DNA of 64,000 bases, taken from Sorex araneus (lineage: Eukaryota > Chordata > Mammalia > Eulipotyphla > Soricidae). The notes under the pieces are model-generated. The model was not told the DNA's origin. It ran no database searches and saw only the letters and a program-made list of their open reading frames with translations. Shown piece by piece: positions 11,426 through 23,190 of this stretch (positions within the stretch are counted from its first letter, which is position 1; each line of letters opens with the position of its first letter). The stretch lies in the NCBI RefSeq assembly GCF_027595985.1, contig NC_073313.1:79817994-79881993 (forward strand). Direction: 5' to 3'. The position numbers and the translations under genes are program-made.

Positions 11426-12129
11426 GCCTCCTATCGTATCTTCCCCCACCCCGAGTTTGCTTAGGGAAAGAACTATTTGGTAGGAGGTAGTGTTTATTTC
11501 CTCATCTACATTTCAACATGATTTGGCTTATGTCTCTGGAAAATGTAACGGGTATTGTGAATATGTATGGGAAGGATTGTGATTTTGACAATATTAATCT
11601 TTCTGATCCATGGACAGTGTTTGTGTTTTCACTTCCTTTATGTCTTTCATTTCTTTTAGTAGTGACTTGCAATTTTCTTTGTATTAGTTTTTCACCTTTT
11701 TGTTAAGCTGATTCCTGTTTACTTAATTTTTGAGGCACAAATGTATATGGAATTGATTCTTTTTAATTACCCTGCTACTTAATTCTTTACATACAGGAAT
11801 GCCCTGGATTGCTGTGTTTATAATGTAGCCTACCATTTAGGGTACAGTTAGTGCCACTTTAGTGTTAAATAACTAGGAGTATTTTTGTAGAATATTTGGA
11901 GCTTTTTAAATATAGTATCTCGTCATCTGAAAATAGTGATAGTTTGACCTCTTTTCCACGCTGGTTCTCTTAATACCTTTTTCATCCCCCAATTGCCATG
12001 GCAAGAGACTCTACCACCTATAGAGATTACTCAAGATTACTAGGAGATCCCGCTCAAGGGTGGGATTCCATCCAGCGTGTATTGCTTTCTCTTTTCCTCA
12101 GCTAGTAATGCATTTAAACAGTTATAGTA

Positions 12130-12710
12130 AATTTACTTCTTATAATATTTCTGCAGAATTTCCTGCCTCCGAGCCAGGCTGTCTTCACCGTGACACCTTG
12201 TAGGGAGATGGGTTGAATTTCCCTCCCCCTCTCCAAACAGAGGCCCCGGTAGCCAAAAACTTCCAGAATCAGCCACAGCCATTCTCAAGGCCACTCTCCA
12301 TGTGCTCGGACAAGCCACACCCATGAAGGAACTGACAGAGGAACCCAGGTATGTGGGACCCAGGGCTGAGATCTCCAAGCCTCCTCGGATCGAAACTGGG
12401 CCTCCTCCACCTTGGTCCCCTGTTTTCCAGTAGCTTGGCAGCCACACCCACAAACCATCCCTGATGCCATGTAATCTCATTAATGGTCAAGATCCATAGA
12501 CTATAAAACAAAAATTCCGGAAGAGAGCTATGCAGAATCTCACACAACAGAGCCTAGCAAGCTACCCGTAGCATATTTGATATGCCAAGAGCAGTAACAG
12601 TAATGGGTCTCATTCCCCTGACCCTGAACGCAACAGGGACAGATAGAGATATTACTGGCATCCGCTCTAGCAAATCAGTGAGCAATGGGACAACAGTGAT
12701 ACAGAGATAA
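12130..12710 (+). mobile_element. Composite element: unknown body plus RTE 5' and 3' pieces (copy A)
   Basis: At 12130-12540 is a C-rich body with no match to the other repeats here except the minus-strand element at 51075-51505. Shared blocks include ctgttttccagtag and agactataaaacaaa. The body runs into the RTE 5'-type piece (gagcctagcaagctaccc, gatatgccaagagcagtaac) and then the RTE 3' tail (ggcatccgctctagcaaatc, ending gacaacagtgatac) at 12545-12710. This looks like a non-autonomous retrotransposon moved by the RTE machinery. The body's origin is unknown. Open frames in it (up to 115 codons) have no recognisable domain. Confidence 0.6.
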
Positions 12711-12784
12711 TATTTCTAGCAATGTCATTTTGTATGAGCACAGTATGAAATATATTAAGCTTGAAGTTTGGCTCTTCCTGGGAA

Positions 12785-13310
12785 TGTCTCACTATATGTT
12801 CCATACCACAGTCCTCAGGGCAGGTTAGTCTTTTCTAGACCCAGCAGGGTCCTTATTCAGCTACCTCTTTTTGGGTCATGACAGAGTTTGTCCATAACCG
12901 TGCTCTTAAATTACATTTAAGTATTATGGCTCTTGGTCTGGCCTATTTCGATGACAGGATAGCTCACAGCTTGCCCTGGGTCCATCCAGTCCCTCGTCAG
13001 AATCCTGCTCTGGAGTGCTAGGAACTAAGGGCAACTGAGGCTTAAGTCAAATAAATATGGATGCCCAGCAATAAATATCGTTTTGGAGTCAGTTAGCTCC
13101 CATGTTATATAACAAAGCATCAATTATCTTCCTGTGTCTATACAAAAAGGACATTGCTAAATAAACCACACAAATGACATAAAGGAAAGAGCAAAGCAAT
13201 TTAGAATTATTAGTGCCTGATGGAATTTGGTGTGTCTCAGTAACACTATTGTGGGAGTGGCTCAATAAACCTTCAGCTCCCTGGGGAGCAGCAAGGACAA
13301 CCCAGCGTTA
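12785..13310 (+). repeat. Unclassified ~500-bp interspersed repeat, copy 1
   Basis: Collinear with 22690-23190. Shared blocks are gcttgccctgggtccatc, tacaaaaaggacattgct and a closing aataaacct at 13264-13272. The AATAAA near the end suggests the polyadenylation region of a solo LTR, but I cannot fix TG/CA ends or a TSD. Confidence 0.6.
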
Positions 13311-13462
13311 TCCAACACACACCCATAGGTGCTCAGGGCTTGCTCTTGATTCTGCATTCAGGGATCACTTCCTCTGGAACTGTTACCATATGGGATGCTG
13401 GAACCAAACCCTGGTTGGCTGCTTTCAAAATAAACGCCCTACTCACTGATCGCTCTGGGACT
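13311..13462 (-). mobile_element. SOR-type SINE, old
   Basis: Minus-oriented: ataggtgctcagggcttgct, ccatatgggatgctgg, aaccctggttggctgctttc, then cactgatcgctctgggac. Confidence 0.75.
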
Positions 13463-13829
13463 CTTTTAAATATTTTTCTTTCTATTTAGTTACTTTCCAA
13501 TACAAGTCTTACTACTTCTTCCTTCTTCTTACCTTGGGCTCCCGTTGTAGATCATTTTATGCTGGTTATACAGTTATTTATTTCATTCCTTTCTTGTTTC
13601 CTGGTGTACACTTGTATTGCTATTAACTTCTCTTTTAACACTGTCTTTGCTGTGTACCATATGTCCTGGTAACTTTTTTCTTCATTATCATTTATTTTCA
13701 GTAAAATTTTTAGCTCATTGATTTCCTCTTTGACCCACTAATCGTTCTTTCTTTATCTTGAGCCCCGGGCCCCACACAAAGTATGTGCTTTTCCACGAAC
13801 TACATGCCCAGACAATGAATAAAATAAGC

Positions 13830-13920
13830 TGCTTTCAAGCCTGGGTATGGTTATTGGAGGAGTGCATGCCTCACATGGATGAGGCTGTTGGCTCAACCCC
13901 CAGCATTGCAAAAAAAAAAA
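13830..13920 (+). mobile_element. SINE head fragment
   Basis: A tRNA-like head only: tattggaggagtgcatgcct, ggctcaacccccagcattg, then an A-tract at 13909-13921. Confidence 0.4.
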
Positions 13921-14164
13921 ATCAAAGTAATTTTGGTTTCAGGGAAGACAAGTATAGCTTGGAACGTTTTGATTTTGAGCATTTGAGTATGCCACAAGAA
14001 GCCAGATCTATGATTAGGACATGCGTGTTTACCATATCTAATAGCTGCTCTTCAGCTTTTCAGGATCATGAACTCATTTTTGCAAGAGTTAAGAATGGAG
14101 ACATACTCATCAGAGATTAGAATACAAGCTAGACTGCCACTCAGCTTTGATGATTTTGAACTAT

Positions 14165-14360
14165 AAAGGGGTCACTGTCACTGTCACTGTCACTATCATC
14201 CCGTTGCTCATCGATTTGTTCGAGCAGGCACCAGTAACGTCTCTCAGTGTGAGACTTGTTGTTACCGTTTTTGGCACATCCAATATGCCACGGGTAGCTT
14301 GCCAGGCTCTGCCATGCAGGCGCGGTACTCTCGGTAGCTTTCCGGGCTCTCTGGGAGGGA
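14165..14360 (-). mobile_element. RTE-tailed SINE lacking most of its head
   Basis: Starts at its 3' end with a (gtcact)n run at 14170-14193, then the tail tcatcccgttgctcatcgat and caccagtaacgtctct, then the body gtttttggcacatccaatat and tagcttgccaggctctgcc. The tail reads on the minus strand as the LEQIDEQRDD-type end of RTE ORF2, which shows its source. Confidence 0.85.
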
Positions 14361-15330
14361 CTTAACAATATTGGTTAGGAATTAGAAAGTACTTTTAAGG
14401 TAACAGACTCCTAGGAGAGGTCAGTTTTAGCTATATGGTGCAGGCATGAGGTCTCAGAAGTTCCAAGAGAGGCTCAGAAGTCTAAAGCTATCTGCAGATT
14501 GTACAAAAAATGTCATTGTTTTTGCCACGTGGGTTCTCAGAGCCTGTGCAGAGTAGCAGTCCTTGGAACACACAGGTGAGAGAATAGGAGAGGGAAAAGG
14601 CTGGGACAGGCATAAGGGTAGGCTTTGCTCCTTCACTGGTCTTCCCAGAGACAAAGCAAAGAGCTAGATAAGCCAGAAGCTTACTTGTATGGCTGCAGGA
14701 GGCCAGGCGTTCCGCCTACCGAGAGCTCCAGAACAAGCATTTTCAGTGTCATGGAGGAAAGATCTTCCCTCATCTTACCAGGTCCTTAACGATGGGAAAT
14801 GAATGAACACAGCAGAGATTACCAAGAGCAAAAAATCAGTTTATCCCACAGGTGTGGAGAAGCCATTTGAACAGGGGACCTGTAAGGTGACCAGAGCAAC
14901 ATATTGAAATGATGTTTAACACTGGACGATAGTGAGGAATTTACAGCACAAAGAATGTTTCTTCAGTTTAGACCCTAATTGAGTGAGGAATTTAGTAGAG
15001 CTCATGTAAACAGGAGAAAGGGGCCCTGCCGCTCTCTTCTGGCAATAAAATGCTGTCTACCTCTGCCACCGGGAGCATACCTCACTTGGTGGAAATTCAG
15101 TTGCAGGTTTTAGAAGACTGATGAACCAGAGAACTTTCTGGGTGAGCTGACATTCAAGCAACTTTCATTGACAACAATCACCAGGTCACTTGGCCCAGCA
15201 GGCTGTGACCAGCCCAGAGTCCTGACAGCAGCAAAGCTGGGAGCCTGCCAAGGATGGTCATAAGTTCTAGGAAACTCACTGCCCAGAAAAGTAGCAGCAG
15301 GACCAGCACAGTCAGATAGGGCTTCTATAT
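14361..15330. other. Intergenic, nothing recognised
   Basis: Single-copy-looking sequence with only short open frames. Confidence 0.45.
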
Positions 15331-15334
15331 TTTT

Positions 15335-15600
15335 CTGTTTTTAATGAATCACAGTGAGATACACAATCTCAAAATTATTCATGACTGGGTTTTAGTCATA
15401 AACTGTTCCAACACCCAATCCTTCACCAGTGTACATTTCCCATTACCAATATACACAGTTTTCCACCCCACTAACTGCTTATCTCTGTAGAAGACACTCT
15501 CTCTCTATCACTCTTTTTCTCTCTCTCTGAGATGTTTCTGTGTATGTCCCTTTGCCCCCTTCCAGTACTCAGTTCCTGTCCTCACTAACGTATTTTTTCC
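15335..15600 (-). mobile_element. L1 3' terminal fragment
   Basis: Minus-oriented L1 end: atgaatcacagtgagataca, gttttagtcataaactgttc, cttcaccagtgtacatttcc. A TC-rich run follows at 15500-15530. Confidence 0.75.
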
Positions 15601-16221
15601 TCTCTTCAGTTGAAGCCTACTGGCCCTCTGCACAGCTTTGCAGTAGCTGAGGAAAAAGGGCTGAGCATGGATGCACACAAGGGAGAAGCTGGGGTCATTT
15701 CTTGGGGCCAGTGCATTGCTGGTGGAGCTCCAGTTTACAGGTTTCTACTGCAGTTACCACCGGTGGAATCCTCCCTGCATGCAGGCGCAGCTACATGCCA
15801 TCCCAAAGGCAGCCTGCAAGGTGCGTGTTGAAACTGCTCATCTCAGTAGGCATGAAGCTGACAGCCAGGGAAGCTGGGGAAATGCCCATTGCCCTTACTA
15901 AGGGGAGAGAATCTGTGTCTAAGGTCAAGCTTTGTGCCCTTGTCACTTTGTGCCCTCCCCCACACTGGCCGGCTGTGTGAACAGGTACAAAGAGAGCTTA
16001 TAGCTGACACAGACTAGTCCTCATTGGCCTGGGGCCTCCACGTGTTGTTCCCGAGCTCAATGCTTATGGTTTCATGTGCATCATTTCATCACTGCTCATG
16101 GAACCTCTGAAGTGCTAATCCTTTGCCAAAGAAGACAGTTAAACTCAGAGTGCACAAGGGAGTTGGCACAAGTCGCCTGTTCCAGGAGCCTGGGTTCAAG
16201 CCCAGCTGGTTTTCTCTTTCC
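15601..16221. other. Intergenic, nothing recognised
   Basis: Overlapping open frames of 70-100 codons occur on plus, none with a recognisable domain or clear splice structure. Confidence 0.4.
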
Positions 16222-16236
16222 AAGATGGCTCCAACC

Positions 16237-16419
16237 TTGGGCCGGAGGGATAGTAAAGCAGGTAGGGCGTTTGCCTTGCACGCGGCCGACCAGGTTTCGA
16301 TCCCCGGCATCCCATATGGTCCCCAAAGCACCGCCAGGAGTAATTCCTGAGTGCAAAGCCAGGAGCAACCCCTGAGCATCGCTGGGTGTGATTCCCCCCC
16401 AAAAAAAAGCAAAAAAAAA
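16237..16419 (+). mobile_element. Young SOR-type SINE with 15-bp TSD
   Basis: A nearly consensus copy bounded by perfect 15-bp direct repeats aagatggctccaacc (16222-16236 and 16420-16434). The A-rich 3' tail and TSD are the marks of insertion by the L1 machinery. The B box is ggtttcgatcccc, with one extra T. Confidence 0.96.
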
Positions 16420-16639
16420 AAGATGGCTCCAACCACATTGACCCGGTTTCAGAGATGGGGCTGCCCAGTTCCCAGTAGTAACGGCTTTCTGAAAAGACTC
16501 CGCGGAGTCCTACTCTCCTGAACTCTGGTCTCCTGCTCTCTTAATCTGAGTTGCTCTTTCCCCTTGGCTATGTGTGTAAAAATTCCAAGCTCTTTTGCAA
16601 TTGAGTTCTTTTTTGCCCAATTTGTGGGCACTTTCAGGG

Positions 16640-16740
16640 GCGGGCCCTCAGGGCTGCCTCCTGGCTCTGCGGTGCTTGGGGGACCATATGCAGTACCACG
16701 CATCAAGCGCCTAACCCGTTATACTACCTCTCCGTCCCAG
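16640..16740 (-). mobile_element. SOR-type SINE fragment
   Basis: Minus-oriented 5' two thirds: ctggctctgcggtgcttggg, ggaccatatgcagtacc, cgttatactacctctccgtc. Confidence 0.65.
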
Positions 16741-17790
16741 AGCTCGTACGTTCTTATTTTCTACAGAGTTGGAACGTGGCCTCGTTTGGAAAACCTACAT
16801 GTTTCCCCCTCATGTTATTTATTCATCCACAGGAAGCTGACTTGTCAAGGCTAGGGGAAGACCTTTGTTCCACTGAGGCAGCAGCGCCATCTGGTGCATA
16901 CGCGCTGGAACTGCATCAGAAGGTCCCGGAGGGCGTTGCCTGGGTGATAGGGCAGTGCGCGTGACACGGTCATAGTGAGTTTCCATCTTTGTGGCATATC
17001 TAAAAGCTGGAGAGGGAGAAGAAAAGACTCTGTTGGTCTCACAATGTCGGTGTGAGCTGAGTAGCTGTTCTCCCGGGACGCATCGCTCTGCTGGTGAGGC
17101 AGAGCAGGAAACAGACACACAGGGAGGCAGTGACAGGGGACATCCGCGTGGGTGGTCAGAGCTGGCGCTGCTGCCATCTGCCCTCCTGGGAGCAACAGCT
17201 TATTGTGGAGGAAAGCCGGAAGGACAGGGGCTGACACTTCAGGGGCTGGCTCAAGGTTCTGTTCCCTTTGTGTCTCCTCGGGGCTCCTGCTTGCCTTTGC
17301 CTGCCCCCACAGTCGTGTCTGGGCTAAGACGGCTGTGGCTTTCAGAAGCTGTCACCTCCTAACTGCCCTCCTGTCTTAACCCGTGACCCTTTCGTCTCTT
17401 AACTATCAAGTCCACAGAGGGTTCCTCCAAATCATGGGACAGCGAGTGGCTGTCCTCTCTGATTTCACATCTTCAGAGACTTTCCCCGTCATGGAAGGTA
17501 AAAGCCAAAGGCTGTTCATTGCCCCCGTCTCCCTAATCCTCCGCCCCTTTCTGGCCACAGGTCCTGATCTTTGGACTCTCCTTTAGTCTGTTCTAGCCTC
17601 TCCCTTCCGGTTTAGCCTTCCTGCCCACAGCCCACCCTTGCCCAGAACTGGCCTCGCATAGGAACACCAGCCTTTTCCTGGTGAACTCCATGGCCTCCTT
17701 CCACATTTTGTTCAATGATCGTTTTCCCATCAGGTGAATCTCTCGGGCCTCCCTCTTCTAAAATATAGTCAACCTCTAAGTCAAGACTGC
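16741..17790. other. Single-copy-looking intergenic DNA, moderately GC-rich
   Basis: Frames up to 128 codons are open on both strands, but none shows a domain and they overlap antisense to each other, as expected by chance at this composition. Confidence 0.4.
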
Positions 17791-17794
17791 TGGA

Positions 17795-17890
17795 GGGATG
17801 GGTGTTCGATCATTGTATGACTGAAACTCAAACATGAAAGTTTTGTAACTGTAGCTCACAGTGATTCGATAAAAATTAAAAATTAGAAAA
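17795..17890 (+). mobile_element. L1 3' terminus
   Basis: Plus-oriented: gggtgttcgatcattgtatg, ctgtagctcacagtgattcg, then ataaaaattaaaaattag. Only about 95 bp of the element is present. Confidence 0.8.
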
Positions 17891-18249
17891 AGACTCAGGC
17901 AATCCTTGCTTTGATATATTTTTCCAGAACAATCATTGCCCTCCAATGGTTCATATATTCTATCAATTATTGTGCTGTCTCTTCCTTTCCCTCCTCCAAA
18001 GAGAAAATTACCTCCTCAGTGCTGTCTTTCCCCGTCAATTTCAAACACCTAGAATTGTGTCTGTGTCATAATCTGTACCACACAGATATTTAGCAAATGG
18101 AGTCACAACTATGGGTAGCAGACTAATTAGCGCAACTAAGAAATAAGAGATATTTGCTAGAAATAATGATCAAAAGGTTCTCTGAGCAATTGCCAGTGTT
18201 TCATAAGGGGGCCAGAATGTAAAGGACAGATACTTCTAATATGTCATAT

Positions 18250-18365
18250 ATGGGCTGGAGAGATAGTACAAGGGGGTGCACCTGTACTGCCCGTGGCTGA
18301 TTCTGCTCAGGCCTTGAGCCTCACTGAAAGGGCCATAAGACCCTGCCCAGGCTTCTGACTAGGAC
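18250..18365 (+). mobile_element. SOR-type SINE, degenerate
   Basis: Only the head gggctggagagatagtacaa is clear; the B box and 3' half are eroded. Confidence 0.5.
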
Positions 18366-19180
18366 TGTAGCCTTGTGGAGTACGGACCCCATTTGGAGCT
18401 GGGGTGTTCCAGAGACAGCCGAGGCTCAGTCCTCTCAGTCGCCGAGAAGGACCACAGGCTTCTGACCCGATCCACTGTGCTGTGTGCAGGGAGGTGCCGT
18501 GAGTTCCCGAGAGCTGGGCCTACACCCACTCAGACCCCAAATTCTCCTGGCCCTCCCTTGCGCAAGCGAAAGCCCCTCTGTCAGAGAGAGGGGGAGTATT
18601 GAGGGTAAAATCCCAGTGACCTCCCAACAGGGGAGCCACAGCCAGGAAGGGGAGAGCGGCAGGGGGTCGCCCAGACCTGCATTCCCCTGCTGGGCAGCCT
18701 TTCCTGACCTCCAGGCACGGACCCCAGGCACTTGCACCCACAAGAGTGAATGCTGAGCTCGGGAAGTGGTTCTGCAGGGCTTCCTGTCTGCCAGGCTTGG
18801 CTCAGACCCGCCTTCCTGGAGTGTCTATCGAGATGGGGCCTTGCTCCCGGAAACCCAGCACTCCATTCTCTGAGAGTCAATGGGCTGAGGTGGGCTCTTG
18901 TCAAGGACGTGTCACCCAGTGCTCCTGGGCTTGCCACTGTACCAACCACGCTGGGAATGGCTGCCCTGCCAGGACCTGCAGTTTCCAGGGAGTCGGACAG
19001 CCTCGAGAGAGCCATGAGGCTTTCCCAGAAAGCTTCCCTTTGTGTGAGTTCTGGGTGGAGGCGCACCTCAAGGGTCAGAGGGCATCAACATGGTCCTGGG
19101 GTGGGGGTGGGGACACCTACTCCTGCCATCATTTTGCAAAGGATTTAAAATGTATTAACTCGCCATGATATACAAAGTTA
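18366..19180. other. GC-rich intergenic DNA, nothing recognised
   Basis: Frames of 130-160 codons are open on both strands with low-complexity P/G/S-rich translations and no recognisable domain. I do not call them genes. Confidence 0.45.
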
Positions 19181-19183
19181 TTC

Positions 19184-19211
19184 ATTGCTGAGCTAAGATA
19201 AGCTCAGCAAT
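19184..19211. repeat. Small perfect hairpin
   Basis: An 11-bp stem attgctgagct/agctcagcaat with the 6-nt loop aagata. Function unknown. Confidence 0.7.
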
Positions 19212-20154
19212 GTTCTGGCACCAATCTAGCACCAGCCTCAACTTCCAGCGTCCCCAGGGTCCCTCGGCCTCCCCCAGACCTGCAGCCTTGACCAGCCCGG
19301 CCTTGACTGGCCCTTTCTTAAGATTGATGACATAGTTTGGTTCCCCTCCCTTCCCGGTTCTTGTTTCCTTCACCTCTTGCCCCTGTTACTTCCCGTCCTG
19401 CTATCTTTGGGCACCAATTTCTCTGACCCAGCTAGTGTAAGGTCAAGAGAAAAGACATGTTTTATTCTCATGCTGCTTTTCTTCTTTGGCTAGAGAAGGG
19501 CCTGATTATTGAGAGCAGAGATGGGGGTGCTAAGGAGGGCATAGTTCAGTAAGCCTACATAGTAATTTGGGATTTCTCTGGTAGATTTTTCCAGACACTG
19601 ATTGTTTTGCATTAGACCATGTACCTGCCCCCTCACGGTGCCTTTCTGACTATTTGCGTTACCAGAGAAAGCTCAGGAGTGATGCTAAAATTGAAAATCT
19701 CTTTGTCAATCCCAGAGTTGAAGATCACAGACCCAGAATGATCTTTAACTGACGCTTGGGGGCAGAGAACCAGGATTTGAATGGCTTGACCTAAACTTCG
19801 AATTTTCTTTTAAATTTTGACTCTCCCTTGCAAGCCTGTTCCACTTCTATTCTCCACAACATTTAACCTCTCCAACCCCCAACACAATTTGCTAATGAGT
19901 TCTATTGAGTGTTGCCCCCCCACACCCTTGTTAGAATGTAGATTCCCCAAGCGCAGGGCATTTCTGATCTGCTTCATCATTATTGCTCCCCAAGCACTTA
20001 GACGAGTCCCTGGTACATACTAACCATGATTTACACAGCATTCAATTCACTGAATAACCAGCTCTGTCAGCAGTGATCGTTAACTAGTTTTTCCTCTCTT
20101 AGAATAATATTGTTGAGAAATCCAGTAGGACCTCATTGAATTCTTTCTTTCTGT

Positions 20155-20245
20155 TTCCTGGGGCCAGGGAGCACATCTGGTGGTACTCAGAGACTTTTCA
20201 CCCCTTTGAGTATGAAGTGGGTCTCAGCGATGCTGGGGGTTAGAA
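20155..20245 (-). mobile_element. SINE remnant
   Basis: cacatctggtggtactcaga and ggtctcagcgatgctggggg resemble the middle of a minus-oriented SOR copy; the ends are not defined. Confidence 0.35.
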
Positions 20246-20357
20246 AGAGATTATGTGTGTGGGGGGGGATTAGGGCTCAGAATTGCAAAGCCCTGAGCCT
20301 GGTTTCCCCAAGAAAACGTTCATGATGGGGCAAGACATTTAAAGCCAACATAATGTG

Positions 20358-20505
20358 ACCGGCAGGGGAGGGGCCAGAGGAAAAAGCACTTTCCTTGCTT
20401 TTGGCTGACATGATTTAATCCATGGCACCACACATGTTCCCCCCAGCACTGCCAGCAGTGACCCTTGAGCACAGAGCCTGGGTGTGGTCCCAAAACAAAC
20501 ACAAA
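20358..20505 (+). mobile_element. SOR-type SINE, old
   Basis: gaccggcaggggaggggcca, catgatttaatccatggcac, cagcactgccagcagtgac, then gggtgtggtcccaaaacaaa. Confidence 0.7.
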
Positions 20506-21054
20506 AAGTAGAGGAGTCAAGTGAACGAAATTAGTGTCCAGCTGGGATAATGTAAAGTGTTTACTTAAGGAAAAGAGAAAAAACTGGAACAATATAAATG
20601 TTTCTCTAAGGAAAAGAGAAAAGAGCAAAGACACCTTCACAAGCACAGGCAGTCAGGCTCCAAGATGGGGGGCCACTGAAGAGGTCTTTGTTTGGCTCTT
20701 TGGACAGTTTCAGGCTTCTGCCTGTCCTGTTCCTTCCTGCTCTTCCTGACCATATTCGGTCACTCTCATGAGTTGCCATGGTAACTATAAACTGTCAAAG
20801 CGCTGGTGGGCAGAATTTTGATGAGGAAGTGAGCTTTTTTTATATTTAAGGTGTTAAAATTATGATGAGATGAGCCTGACCTGAGTTTATTCCCCTTGAT
20901 TATAACAAAGGTTCTTGTTATAATCATGAAATTCTGGTGAAATTTTTTTTCTCGCAGTAAACAAGGCCTTTCGGCAGGACATTTGTTATTAAAACTAAGG
21001 GGCTGTTCCTTGCCTGCCACGGCCTCACGGAGACCACTTATACTCTACCTTCTT

Positions 21055-21130
21055 AACAAGGGACCACATATTGCCAGGCATTGAACCTGGCCTCCTACTT
21101 TGCCATTTGGAATATCTCTCCCACACCCAA
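21055..21130 (-). mobile_element. SINE 5'-half fragment
   Basis: gggaccacatattgccagg, attgaacctggcctcctact, then atatctctcccacaccc. Confidence 0.5.
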
Positions 21131-21824
21131 GACCTCATTAATTATTTTACCAAAACCATCTTATCTCCATTTCTGCTGTATATAAGTCTCCTACACAGAG
21201 AGACGTGATCCAACTCCAGACAATAAGTAAAGATCAAGCCCACAGCCCCGTGAAGGCAGGGAAGAAAGCTGCTCGTCCGTGGGGTGGGGTGTGATGGGAC
21301 GAACATACCCCAGGAACATCGTGTGGAAAGTTTCCTTTCCTTTCTCATGCAGGTGCCTGCAACCACGGGGAAGAGATCTTCCATCTCTCTGGGCAGACCA
21401 GAAGCTTCCTTCGAGCTAATCTCTCAGTCCTGGGGACTCACAATCCCACCAAAATCCCCTGGTCAGTCAGAGACCAGTTTGATTCTGAGCTTGCATTATG
21501 TGTCCATAGGGGGCCTCTGCCATCCAGTGAGCAGCTTCCCCCTTGCCTGGGGACTGCCCTGTAGAGCTGAAGCTCTCACTCTACATTCTTAGATTCCTTC
21601 TCATGTGCCAGCAACTATGCTAGGCACTGAGCTTACAGCTGGGCCAGAGCAAAAACTGAGTTCTCTGAGAGGGACAGTGGATGATCCGGAACCCCACCGA
21701 GTGGGGATCCCATCCCAGCCAATGGTTCACAAACCATCTCCCCGGATGAATGGGGAATATCGGTACCAAGTGTGCAGCGGTTGAGGGTGAATAAAATTCC
21801 TTCATCCTTTTGCATAGTGAACTC

Positions 21825-21985
21825 CAAGACTGGATAAATGACACTGGTTTAAGACATGTGCCTTGCATGCAGCCAACCATGGTTAGATCCCTGCCACCAA
21901 ATAATGGTGCCCTTAGCAACTCCAGAAGGGATCCCTGAGCACAGGGCCAAGAGTAAACCCTGAGCTCAGCCCAATGTATCCCCCT
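21825..21985 (+). mobile_element. SOR-type SINE, old
   Basis: agacatgtgccttgcatgca, catggttagatccctgcc, gatccctgagcacagggcca, agagtaaaccctgagctcag. Confidence 0.7.
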
Positions 21986-22685
21986 GCCCACCAAGAGCGC
22001 GCTCCAGAATCTACTTTTGCATACTGTTCCAGCAGCAGTACACTTTAAATGCTTTATCTCCGAGATAGAACATCTCCGATATTCTTCACCATAATTTTCA
22101 ATGCTGGGTCATTGTTAATCTCCCTTCATTAGGATGCCATCCTGGTCTCCTTAATGTGAAAAACTAAGGTACTCTGACGGGCATGTGCACTCACGGGCTC
22201 TCCGGGCGGCTCTGTCTCACCACCCGTGTTCGGTGCTCTGGAATCGCTGTGTATGGGCTGGATCGGGACGGCCGTTGGCCAAGGACCGGCAGGGGAAGCA
22301 CGAGGACCAAGCTGGTTGCTGATTAGTTACCGTTTATTCACTCTTCCATCTTTCCCATCTCCCGCACTCCCAGCTCCATCCTCTCTGGATCTACTGCAGC
22401 CTTTTTCCGCTTCTCTTGTCTCACCTTCTACTTCTCTCTCCCACCTTGCCTTCTAGGCTACACCCAGCCAGGTAGCAAAATCAACATAAGAAAGCCCTTC
22501 CCTGAGGGCAGGGCATTCCAAAGCCCTTCCTGACTCTTAAGGTTTTTTTTCTTTTCCTTAGTCCAAACACTTATTAACATCTTAATACTAGTTATTTTTG
22601 TATGGACATAGCAAGAGATATATTGAGGCTTGCAAGGCAGCTCTCCTGGCAACATCTTGCCACAGACTCAGACCACAGCACTCAA
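21986..22685. other. Intergenic, nothing firmly recognised
   Basis: A short GC-rich patch at 22185-22320, then pyrimidine-rich sequence. It leads directly into the second copy of the unclassified repeat and could be part of the same element. Confidence 0.35.
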
Positions 22686-22689
22686 GCCA

Positions 22690-23190
22690 GATGAATCATT
22701 CTTCACCCTAGCAGGGTCCAAATCTAGTCATCACTGTTTGGATCATGACAACATTTGTCCTTGATCAAGCTCTTAACTTATAGTTAAGCATTAGGCACTT
22801 TGGCCAGGCCCATCTTGATGCCAGGGTAGCACACAACTCACCGCTTGCCCTGGGTCCATCTCGTCCCTCGGTGGGACCCTGATTTTGGGGGTGCTAGGAA
22901 GTAAGGGCAGCTGAGGCTTAGGTCGAGAGAACAGATGCCCAGGAGGAAAATATCATGTAGAGTCAAATGACTCCCAGGTAGCATTTGCTAAGTCTTCCTG
23001 TGTCCATACAAAAAGGACATTGCTCTGAATAAACTATGCAAAGGACTCAAGGAGAAGAGAAAAACAATGTTTACAAGTCAACAGAACACTAAGAAAGAAG
23101 CTATAAATGAACAAAGAGGAATGGGAGCACTGTAACGGGAGTAACCCAATAAACCTAAACTACCTGAGGCTATGTTATCCTACACCTTAA
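22690..23190 (+). repeat. Unclassified ~500-bp interspersed repeat, copy 2
   Basis: Same orientation as 12785-13310, and better preserved around gcttgccctgggtccatc (22847-22864) and tacaaaaaggacattgctc. It also ends with an AATAAA (cccaataaacct, near 23146-23157). Two copies 10 kb apart show an interspersed family rather than a local duplication. Confidence 0.6.

Larger units (their letters stand above)
9685..12000 (-). mobile_element. Old L1, minus strand, 3' half
   Basis: Reading right to left it covers part of the reverse transcriptase region, the ORF2 C-terminal region (near 10290-10720, homologous to 49500-49900) and the 3' UTR (9690-10090). It is split by SINEs at 10117-10285 and 11258-11425. 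The ORF2 frame has many stops. Confidence 0.75.

Noticed and set aside
14165-14360. Repeated gtcact units and regularly spaced elements as a CRISPR array
   Set aside because: They are the simple-repeat end of an RTE-tailed SINE; there are no spacers.
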